Source: an uncultured bacterium
Lineage (GTDB): Bacteria > Verrucomicrobiota > Lentisphaeria > Victivallales > Victivallaceae
Direction of reading: 5' to 3'
Length of the DNA stretch: 5,756 bases
Assembly (NCBI GenBank): GCA_949286445.1
Contig: CASECL010000309.1
Coordinates: 1 to 5,756, forward strand
Position numbers and translations under genes: made by a program. Under the pieces are notes generated by a model, which was not told the origin of the DNA, did no database searches, and saw only the letters and a program-made list of their open reading frames with translations. Below are positions 1-5,601 of this stretch, in pieces (position 1 is the first letter of the stretch; the number at the start of each line of letters is the position of its first letter).

Positions 1-975
1 GCTTTTTCCCGCACTTTATCAGTTATGCCGGTGCGTTATGTGGTTCTGGGCAAAGCGGGGCTGGAACTTTATCATACGCATTATGATAAATTGATAGAAA
101 CAATACGTCTGCTGGGTTTTGGCGGCGTGCTCTGCCATGTGGAGGATGAGCCGGCACTGGAGAGTCTGCAGGAATTTGCCATTGCAGCGGCAAGAGGAGG
201 GCTGAAGGTAAAACTCGTTTTCCGGGAAAGCGATTATAACCGCAAACAGGATGGTGATCAGCATCGTTTCAGCCGTACCGGAGAAATGGCCATAGAGTTC
301 AACCGGGAGTTGCCGGAGGACGTCAAACTTTCCGGCGCGGTTTTTGTCGTTGAACCCAATCTTTACTCCAAGGGTAATCCTTACCGCCCGATCAATCTGC
401 TTTATGCCTGGGATGAGCTTAATTACGGCATTGGCGGGGATAATGACATGCTGGTAAAGCGGGAAAATGCCCAGCTGAAAAAAATCAAACAGGATTTGAA
501 TGGGGAATTGCCTATGGCGGTGGGCATGGGATCATTTGTGATCCTTGACGCGGTAAAAGGAAAAATTTCTTCTGCCACGGTTAAACAGATGCTGTCACTG
601 GGAGAGGAAAATATTATCTTCTGTACCGGATCGAAACCAAGTGAAATGGAACGCAATTTTGCCGCAGCGGCGGATTTTGTGCCGGGAACACCTCTGATCG
701 GGCTGAATTTGGCCCGCCATGTTTCAGAGGCGGGAAAATCGCTGCGCCGGCGGGACTGGAATGATTTAAACCGCGCACTTTCATATATTCTTGAAAAGCA
801 TAACAAGAAACTCAGCGGTATTGTCATTGGGCCTTTTGTATCTCTGGCCACGCTCTGGGAACGCCATCCGTATTCCTATACCGCTCCGTCAGCGGCGGAA
901 AAGCCGGAAAAACAATCTGATGTTAAGGCAGGCGAAACTGCCGGAACAGAAAAAAAGGAGAAGACGGCGGAATGA
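1..975 (+). CDS. Unrecognised protein, possible TIM-barrel fold, 5' end outside window
   Basis: I do not recognise this family. The reading frame is open to the left edge; the first in-frame ATG is at 25, but the bases before it hold no purine-rich ribosome site, so the true start, perhaps with a signal peptide, is probably upstream. Counting from that ATG (316 residues), hydrophobic strands alternate with helices: VRYVVLG near 4, GGVLCHV near 33, KVKLVF near 61, GAVFVV near 104, PMAVGM near 163, NIIFCTG near 196, LIGLNLA near 224, SGIVIGPFVSL near 264. About eight beta/alpha units suggest a TIM barrel, which is inference. The last 30 residues are rich in Lys, Glu and Ala and look disordered. 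No transmembrane segment is visible in the part seen. It overlaps mnmA by four bases (ATGA), so the two are probably cotranscribed and translationally coupled. A metabolic enzyme or a glycosidase-like protein are both possible. Confidence 0.72.
   Translation, partial: AFSRTLSVMPVRYVVLGKAGLELYHTHYDKLIETIRLLGFGGVLCHVEDEPALESLQEFAIAAARGGLKVKLVFRESDYNRKQDGDQHRFSRTGEMAIEFNRELPEDVKLSGAVFVVEPNLYSKGNPYRPINLLYAWDELNYGIGGDNDMLVKRENAQLKKIKQDLNGELPMAVGMGSFVILDAVKGKISSATVKQMLSLGEENIIFCTGSKPSEMERNFAAAADFVPGTPLIGLNLARHVSEAGKSLRRRDWNDLNRALSYILEKHNKKLSGIVIGPFVSLATLWERHPYSYTAPSAAEKPEKQSDVKAGETAGTEKKEKTAE
955..960 (+). promoter_or_regulatory. Ribosome binding site of mnmA
   Basis: AAGGAG lies 11 bases before the ATG at 972, inside the codons for the charged tail of the preceding gene. 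The spacing is slightly long. Because the start overlaps the upstream stop codon, coupling of translation probably helps initiation. Confidence 0.6.
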
Positions 976-2060
976 AGCCGCGTTTAGTTGCCGCCATGTC
1001 CGGCGGGGTGGATTCCTGCGTGGCGGTGAAACTGGCGATGGATGCGGGGTTTGAGGTTTTCGGCTTGACTTTGCTGCTCAAACACCCGGATCCGGAGTTT
1101 TCCCGCGGTCAGCAGTGCTTTCACCCGGATGATGCCAGATCGGTGGCGGATGTGGTGGGTAAACTTGGAATAAAACATCTTTATCTTGACCGTTATCCGG
1201 ATTTTTACCGGCAGGTGCTGCGTCCGTCGGCTCTGGAGTATGCCCGGGGAAGGACACCCAATCCCTGCTGTATCTGCAATCCGCTGATTAAATTCAAGTC
1301 AATTCTGGAATATGCCGACAGTGTCGGGGCGGAAAAAGCACTTACCGGGCATTATGCCCGGATTGTGGAAAGAGAGGGGAAATTTTTTCTCCGCCGTGGT
1401 GTTGATCAGGAAAAAGATCAGACCTATTTCCTTTACCGTCTGGGGCAGCAGGAATTGGCACGGCTGTGGTTCCCGCTGGGGGAATTGTCGAAAAAAGAGG
1501 TGCGGCTGATTGCGGAACAATCCGGCTTTTATTCTGCCTCCAAGCGGGACAGTCAGGATGGCTGTTTTCAGGTACCGGGGGAGAGCTTCGGTGAAACCCT
1601 GCGCCGGGCGGCCGGGCTGGAACGCCGGGAAGGATTTTTTCTGTATCAGGGAAAGAAAGTCGGGCGGCACGGGGGAATACACTGTTACACTTTGGGGCAG
1701 CGCAAGGGGCTGAATGTGGCACTGGGTGTCCCAGGTTACATAAAAAGCATCGACCCGGAAAGCGGAAATATAGAACTGGTAACCGATCAGGAACAGTTGG
1801 GCTGCAGCAGTTTTTATCTCTCTGACGAAGTCTGGACGGAGGGGCATTTCCCGGAAGATAAAGAGCTTATGGAAAATCTGGAGGTACAGATCCGTTACCG
1901 TTCCCGTCCGGTTTCCTGCCGGATAAGACGTGTTGACGGAGCAACCCGGGTGGAATTTGTTTCTCCGGTTCGGGCGGTAACGCCGGGGCAGAGTGCAGTA
2001 TTTTATTCCGGGGATTTGCTGCTGGGAGGGGGCGTAATCAATCTTGAAAAAGTGGGTTGA
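972..2060 (+). CDS. mnmA: tRNA-specific 2-thiouridylase MnmA
   Basis: MnmA activates U34 of tRNA-Lys, -Glu and -Gln with ATP and inserts sulfur delivered through a relay from a cysteine desulfurase; it acts in the cytoplasm. The 362-residue length is normal and the gene looks complete. Visible motifs in order: the PP-loop SGGVDS at 10-15; TPNPCCICN at 95-103, whose Cys102 matches the catalytic cysteine of the E. coli enzyme; GHYAR at 126-130; KDQTYFLY at 148-155; the second catalytic cysteine at 198 in DSQDGCF; TLGQRKGL at 240-247; and a C-terminal beta-rich domain from about 255. E. coli has Asp at the position of Cys99, so this enzyme has a Cys-Cys-x-Cys cluster instead. The start is set by AAGGAG upstream and by SGGVDS sitting close to the N-terminus as usual. 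The ATG overlaps the stop of the preceding gene. A 69-base gap with a promoter separates it from the next gene. Confidence 0.96.
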   Translation: MKPRLVAAMSGGVDSCVAVKLAMDAGFEVFGLTLLLKHPDPEFSRGQQCFHPDDARSVADVVGKLGIKHLYLDRYPDFYRQVLRPSALEYARGRTPNPCCICNPLIKFKSILEYADSVGAEKALTGHYARIVEREGKFFLRRGVDQEKDQTYFLYRLGQQELARLWFPLGELSKKEVRLIAEQSGFYSASKRDSQDGCFQVPGESFGETLRRAAGLERREGFFLYQGKKVGRHGGIHCYTLGQRKGLNVALGVPGYIKSIDPESGNIELVTDQEQLGCSSFYLSDEVWTEGHFPEDKELMENLEVQIRYRSRPVSCRIRRVDGATRVEFVSPVRAVTPGQSAVFYSGDLLLGGGVINLEKVG

Positions 2061-2072
2061 TAGTGTTATATT
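2044..2072 (+). promoter_or_regulatory. Sigma70-type promoter for the esterase unit
   Basis: TTGAAA (2044-2049), a 17-base spacer and TATATT (2067-2072) each match the sigma70 consensus at five of six positions with ideal spacing. The -35 box lies in the last codons of mnmA and the -10 box just after its stop. Transcription would start near 2079, giving a leader of about 50 bases before the esterase ATG. A second AT-rich hexamer, TAATAT at 2092-2097, has no well-spaced -35 partner. No stable GC-rich hairpin marks an end to the mnmA transcript here. Confidence 0.6.
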
Positions 2073-2116
2073 TTACTGACGTGAATTTTAATAATATTTT
2101 ATTTTTGAGGAAAACG

Positions 2117-2122
2117 CAGGAG
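2117..2122 (+). promoter_or_regulatory. Ribosome binding site of the CE7 esterase gene
   Basis: CAGGAG stands seven bases before the ATG at 2130, a near-ideal position, and fixes this start. Confidence 0.75.
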
Positions 2123-2129
2123 TTTTATC

Positions 2130-3101
2130 ATGCCGATTGTTGATTTACCGTTGAATGAATTGAAAGTGTACACCGGATCCAGCCCGAAACCGGCTGATTT
2201 TGATGCATTCTGGGATCAGTCCCTGGCTGAAATGAGAGCGGTGGAGCCGCAAGTTGAACTGGTGCCCTCCCAATTTCAGACGGAGTATGCCGAGTGTTTC
2301 GAGATGTATTTCACCGGGGTAAAAGGCGCGAGGGTGTGCGCCAAGCTGGCGAGACCGCGCCGGGAAAAGGATCGCAACGGTGCTGCCGTGGTGATTTTTC
2401 ACGGATACAGCGGCAATTCCGGCGACTGGATCAGTAAATTGGGCTATGTGGCGGCGGGTTTTACCGTGGCCGCGCTGGACTGCCGCGGACAGGGGGGAAA
2501 ATCTGAAGATGCCGGCGGAGTGAAAGGAAATACTCTGCATGGTCATATTATCCGTGGACTGGATGAAGATTCTCCGTCGAAATTGCTTTTCCGGGACATT
2601 TTCCTTGACTGTGCTCAGCTGACCTATCTGGTTATGGATATGCCGGGAGTGGACAAGACCCGGGTGGGGGCTTTCGGTTTATCCCAGGGCGGCGGGCTTA
2701 CTCTTGCCTGCGCCGGACTGGTGCCGGAACTCAACCGTGCCGCGCCGTGTTTCCCGTTCCTTTCTGACTACAAGCGGGTGTGGGATATGGATTTGGCCAA
2801 GGATGCCTATTCCGAGCTCCGGGAATATTTCCGTAACTTCGATCCCCGGCATGAACGGGAAAATGAGATCTTCACCCGCTTGGGGTATATAGATGTGCAA
2901 AATCTTGCTCCGAGAATCAAATGCCGGATAAAGATGTTTACCGGTTTGATGGATACTATTTGTCCGCCGTCCACCCAGTTTGCCACTTACAATAAGATTA
3001 CCTCGGAAAAGTCCATGACTATTTATCCGGACTTCGGTCATGAATATCTGCCGGATAAGGACGACTGGACATTCCTCTACATGCAGGAAATGATAAAGTG
3101 A
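2130..3101 (+). CDS. Acetyl esterase of carbohydrate esterase family 7 (acetyl xylan esterase / cephalosporin-C deacetylase type)
   Basis: CE7 enzymes are cytoplasmic alpha/beta hydrolases, usually oligomeric, that remove acetyl groups from short xylo-oligosaccharides and many small acetylated compounds. The 323-residue length matches the family (about 320). All signature elements are present: HGYSGN at 91-96, the oxyanion-hole region; RGQGG at 119-123; the nucleophile elbow GLSQGG at 183-188 with Ser185; the acid Asp275 in GLMDTICPP; and His304-Glu305 in FGHEYLP. The N-terminus starts directly with the usual PLNEL-type segment and has no signal peptide, so the enzyme should act on imported or internal substrates. 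It has its own promoter and ribosome site and overlaps the downstream binding-protein gene by four bases. No xylanase, xylosidase or sugar transporter is visible nearby, so the natural substrate cannot be read from the context. The family call is firm; the substrate is not. Confidence 0.94.
   Translation: MPIVDLPLNELKVYTGSSPKPADFDAFWDQSLAEMRAVEPQVELVPSQFQTEYAECFEMYFTGVKGARVCAKLARPRREKDRNGAAVVIFHGYSGNSGDWISKLGYVAAGFTVAALDCRGQGGKSEDAGGVKGNTLHGHIIRGLDEDSPSKLLFRDIFLDCAQLTYLVMDMPGVDKTRVGAFGLSQGGGLTLACAGLVPELNRAAPCFPFLSDYKRVWDMDLAKDAYSELREYFRNFDPRHERENEIFTRLGYIDVQNLAPRIKCRIKMFTGLMDTICPPSTQFATYNKITSEKSMTIYPDFGHEYLPDKDDWTFLYMQEMIK
3085..3088 (+). promoter_or_regulatory. Ribosome binding site supporting the GTG start at 3098
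   Basis: AGGA lies nine bases before the GTG at 3098, inside the last codons of the esterase gene. It supports the GTG as a real start despite the absence of an ATG, together with the signal peptide that begins there. Confidence 0.55.
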
Positions 3102-3994
3102 AGTTGACCGCAGGGCAGATTTTCCATTTTGTACCGTTTCTGATACTGGCGTTATCGCTTTCGGTTTCCGCCTCCGGCAGTGCGGCGGAAGCGGAAGCAA
3201 AAACAGAAAAAGCAGTGTCGGAAAACCGTACTGCACCGACTGCTGTTTTCCCGGAAAAGGCGTCAATCCGTATTGCTGACGGATCCCGTACTGCCGATGG
3301 CGCGATCCGGGCTCTGGCAGTGGAATACGGTTTGGAAAACAGGGATTTATCCATACAGATAGATCAGGTAAGCTCTGCTGAAGCACTTTGCCGGGTGGCA
3401 TCCGGCGGGGCGGATCTGGCTCTGCACTTAAAGGTAGAAGGTGAAAAACATGCTTCTTCCTTATCCAAAGACACTCCCCGGCTGTATGCCCGCAGTGCGA
3501 CGGTTTTTCTGGTGAATGTCGCCAATCCGGTAAACGGGTTGGCTTCAGAACAGTTGAAAAATATTTATACGGGGAAAATCCGGGACTGGAAAAGCATTAC
3601 CGGGCTGGATTATTCCTTGCACTTATACGCGCCTGATGCTGCTCTGCCGGGGGACGGGCTGGTACGGAAACTGATTAAGCCGGTGCTGATAACGCCTCAG
3701 ATTTACCGGACCAGAAGCGCATCGGAAATCCCGCTTCTGGTGTCGTTGAACACCTATTCACTGGGGATAATGCCCTATCTTCCGGCCCTGAAACTGCCGG
3801 AAAATGTCCGGATGCTGAAAGTTGACGGGGTAGCTCCGTCACCGGAAAATATCGTTTCCGGCAAATATCCGGTTGCCGAGGAAATTTTTATCAGTTACCC
3901 GGCGGAGATTTCACCGGAAACGGCGAAATTCATCTCCCGGATGAAAAGGTTAGATTTCCGTAAGTTATTGAATGAAAATTACCTTTTTTTGTAA
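3098..3994 (+). CDS. Exported PstS-like solute-binding protein with atypical ligand site
   Basis: This resembles the PstS/PBP-type-2 family of periplasmic binding proteins, which in standard members capture phosphate for an ABC importer. The GTG start overlaps the esterase stop (GTGA) and opens a clear signal peptide: a short n-region, a hydrophobic stretch at about 11-25, and probable cleavage after the Ala residues near 27-30. A Ser/Ala/Glu/Lys-rich linker runs to about 52. The domain covers about 55-290. Family-like pieces are SIRIADGSRT (56-65), VFLVNVANPVNGLASEQLKN (136-155), IYTGKIRDWKSITG (156-169), and the late YPVAEEIFISYP (257-268). The Ser-Gly-Thr ligand loop normally found mid-domain is not evident; APDAALPGDG (178-187) stands about there. 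Phosphate binding is therefore doubtful. No permease or ATPase gene is adjacent, so it may work with a distant transporter, or as a sensor or stand-alone binder. No clear terminator follows. Confidence 0.8.
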   Translation: MKLTAGQIFHFVPFLILALSLSVSASGSAAEAEAKTEKAVSENRTAPTAVFPEKASIRIADGSRTADGAIRALAVEYGLENRDLSIQIDQVSSAEALCRVASGGADLALHLKVEGEKHASSLSKDTPRLYARSATVFLVNVANPVNGLASEQLKNIYTGKIRDWKSITGLDYSLHLYAPDAALPGDGLVRKLIKPVLITPQIYRTRSASEIPLLVSLNTYSLGIMPYLPALKLPENVRMLKVDGVAPSPENIVSGKYPVAEEIFISYPAEISPETAKFISRMKRLDFRKLLNENYLFL

Positions 3995-4001
3995 AAATAA
4001 T

Positions 4002-4030
4002 TTGACAAACTTTTCCGGCGGCATTATTAT
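4002..4030 (+). promoter_or_regulatory. Strong sigma70-type promoter for glgA
   Basis: TTGACA (4002-4007) is a perfect -35 box; TATTAT (4025-4030) matches the -10 consensus at five of six positions; the spacer is exactly 17 bases. The start of transcription should be near 4037, giving a leader of about 53 bases before the ATG at 4090. It begins seven bases after the stop of the preceding gene. Confidence 0.8.
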
Positions 4031-4044
4031 AGATGAGTGGAAAT

Positions 4045-4063
4045 GAGAGGGGGATGGGGGAGG
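4045..4063 (+). other. G-rich purine tract in the glgA leader
   Basis: Eighteen of 19 bases are purines, with two runs of five G separated by AT, in what should be the untranslated leader. It contains an in-frame ATG at 4054, but the purines sit directly against it, too close for normal initiation. A role in ribosome loading or RNA structure is possible but unproven. Confidence 0.35.
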
Positions 4064-4073
4064 TTTTTACAGA

Positions 4074-4079
4074 AAGGGA
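4074..4079 (+). promoter_or_regulatory. Ribosome binding site deciding the glgA start
   Basis: AAGGGA lies ten bases before the ATG at 4090. The upstream in-frame ATG at 4033 has no ribosome site and lies between the -10 box and the predicted transcription start, so 4090 is the better start. Confidence 0.6.
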
Positions 4080-4089
4080 TAAGTTTGTC

Positions 4090-5601
4090 ATGAAGAAAAA
4101 AGTCACTAATCCGCGCATACTTATTGTAACACCGGAAATAACCTATCTTCCTGAGGGTATGGGCAACATGTCCAACGCTCTCCGTGCAAAGGCCGGCGGT
4201 CTGGCTGATGTTTCCGCTTCGCTGGTGGCTGCATTGTTCCGTCAGGGCGCGGATGTGCATGTGGCATTGCCGCATTACCGCAGAATGTTTCATATTGATG
4301 TGGGCAAACTGATCAGCAATGAGCTGAGAGTTTACCTCAGCCATCTTTCCAACAGCCGGATACATCTGGCGGAGGATCGGATATTTTATTACCGGGACTC
4401 GGTTTACAGCAATTATTCCGATGACGGGTTCCGTTCTGCGCTGGCCTTCGAACGTGAGGTGATAAACAACATTATTCCAACGGTAAATCCGGATCTGATT
4501 CATTGCAATGACTGGATGACCGGACTGATTCCGGCGATGGCCCGCCGTCTGGGGATACCCTGTCTGTTTACGGTTCACAACATTCATACTTATAAAGCTA
4601 CTCTTGAAGCGATTGAAGACCGGGGAATTGATGCGGCAGAGTTCTGGCAGTATCTCTATTACGAGCGTCAGCCGCAGAATTATGAGGAGACCAGATGGAG
4701 CAACCGGGTGGATTTTCTGGCCAGCGGCATATTTGCCGCCCACTTTATCAACACGGTAAGTCCGACATTTCTGGAAGAAATAGCCCGGGGGCAGCATTCT
4801 TTTGTACCGGATAACATCCGCAGTGAAATTATGGCAAAACTCAATTCCGGATGTGCAGCAGGTATTCTCAATGCGCCGGATGAAAACAACCGCCCGGAAA
4901 AGGATATTTATCTCCAGCATAAATACAACACTGAAAACTTTATGGTGGAGAAACGCCGGAATAAAATAGCTTTTCAATCTAAAGTGGGATTGGATATTGA
5001 TCCGGATGCACCGCTGTTTTTCTGGCCGAACCGGCTGGATCCGATGCAGAAAGGGTGTTCTTTGCTTTCAGATATTCTTTACCACATTACCGACAAATAC
5101 CACCGGGAGGACTTGCAGGTGGCGATTGTGGCCAATGGCGCATATCAGGGGGTGTTCCACCGGATTGTGGCCTTTCATGATATGCCGAACCGGGTAATGG
5201 TATGTGATTTTGATGAAGCACTTTCGCATTTGGCGATGGCGGCGAGCGATTTTATTTTGGTGCCGTCGCGGTTTGAGCCGTGCGGACTGCCGCAGATGGA
5301 GTGCCAGTACTACGGCTCGCTGCCGATTGTGCATAATACCGGGGGATTGCATGATACGGTGGAACATCTTGACTGGGTGCATAATACCGGAAACGGTTTC
5401 CGGTTTGATTATTATGATTCCAATGGTTTGAGCTGGGCAATTGATGAAGCGATGAAGTTTTATGCCCAGCCGCCGGAGGTAAAGGAACGGGTGATCCGCC
5501 GGGTAATGACAGAGGCGGCGCAGCGTTTCAATCACGACCGTACCGCGGCGGAATACATCCGCATCTATGAAAAAATGCTCAACCGTCCGCTGGTGAAATG
5601 A
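4090..5601 (+). CDS. glgA: Glycogen synthase (GT5 family)
   Basis: GT5 glycogen synthases extend alpha-1,4-glucan chains from ADP- or UDP-glucose with retention of configuration, in the cytoplasm. From the ATG at 4090 the protein has 503 residues, close to family length (about 480-500). It shows the two GT-B halves: ILIVTPEI at 9-16; the donor-loop KAGGL at 34-38; IHCNDW at 137-142; TVHNIHTY at 161-168; GILNAPD at 258-264; RLDPMQKG at 315-322 with the basic Arg/Lys pair; SRFEPCGLPQ at 393-402 with the catalytic-type Glu396 and Cys398; and TGGLHDTV at 417-424. About a dozen extra residues (near 17-30) separate the first strand from KAGGL. Met143 follows the DW pair where bacterial enzymes mostly carry His. 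A strong promoter precedes it, and a probable branching-enzyme gene overlaps its stop (ATGA), which supports a glycogen role. An ATG at 4033 would add 19 residues but is probably not transcribed. Donor specificity cannot be read with certainty. Confidence 0.93.
   Translation: MKKKVTNPRILIVTPEITYLPEGMGNMSNALRAKAGGLADVSASLVAALFRQGADVHVALPHYRRMFHIDVGKLISNELRVYLSHLSNSRIHLAEDRIFYYRDSVYSNYSDDGFRSALAFEREVINNIIPTVNPDLIHCNDWMTGLIPAMARRLGIPCLFTVHNIHTYKATLEAIEDRGIDAAEFWQYLYYERQPQNYEETRWSNRVDFLASGIFAAHFINTVSPTFLEEIARGQHSFVPDNIRSEIMAKLNSGCAAGILNAPDENNRPEKDIYLQHKYNTENFMVEKRRNKIAFQSKVGLDIDPDAPLFFWPNRLDPMQKGCSLLSDILYHITDKYHREDLQVAIVANGAYQGVFHRIVAFHDMPNRVMVCDFDEALSHLAMAASDFILVPSRFEPCGLPQMECQYYGSLPIVHNTGGLHDTVEHLDWVHNTGNGFRFDYYDSNGLSWAIDEAMKFYAQPPEVKERVIRRVMTEAAQRFNHDRTAAEYIRIYEKMLNRPLVK

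Larger units (their letters stand above)
4003..4090. repeat. 10-bp inverted repeat flanking the glgA promoter and leader
   Basis: TGACAAACTT (4003-4012) is the exact reverse complement of AAGTTTGTCA (4081-4090). The left arm covers most of the -35 box; the right arm ends on the A of the glgA start codon. The left arm also sits in a short odd palindrome, TTTGACAAA (4001-4009). It could be a pair of protein-binding sites or could form RNA structure in read-through transcripts, or it may be chance. Confidence 0.45.

Noticed and set aside
68..90. 8-bp inverted repeat TTTATCAT / ATGATAAA with a 7-base loop
   Set aside because: It is AT-rich, lies inside the coding frame of the first gene, and has no T-run or promoter nearby; probably chance.
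529..544. Small hairpin GGATCA-TTTG-TGATCC
   Set aside because: It is inside the first gene with no following T-run, so it is not a terminator; six-base stems are expected by chance.
2089..2100. TAATAT in the gap before the esterase as an alternative -10 box
   Set aside because: There is no -35 hexamer at suitable spacing, while TTGAAA-17-TATATT upstream fits much better.
2679..3401. - strand open frame of 240 codons across the esterase/binding-protein junction
   Set aside because: It spans two well-supported genes on the other strand and encodes a Pro/Arg/His-rich product with no family resemblance.
3978..4000. T-run followed by A-rich sequence after the binding-protein gene, considered as a terminator
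   Set aside because: The only possible stem is a few A-T pairs with no GC core, and most of the T-run is within the coding sequence.
4027..4977. Long open frame on the - strand opposite glgA (316 codons)
   Set aside because: It mirrors the codon pattern of a confidently identified gene, has no recognisable domain or credible ribosome site, and its product has an unnatural His/Arg/Ile-rich look.
903..5392. Frequent CCGGAAA motif across the window, considered as an uptake or recognition repeat
   Set aside because: Many copies are in-frame Pro-Glu codons (CCG GAA), and the motif follows general codon preference; spacing and orientation show no pattern.
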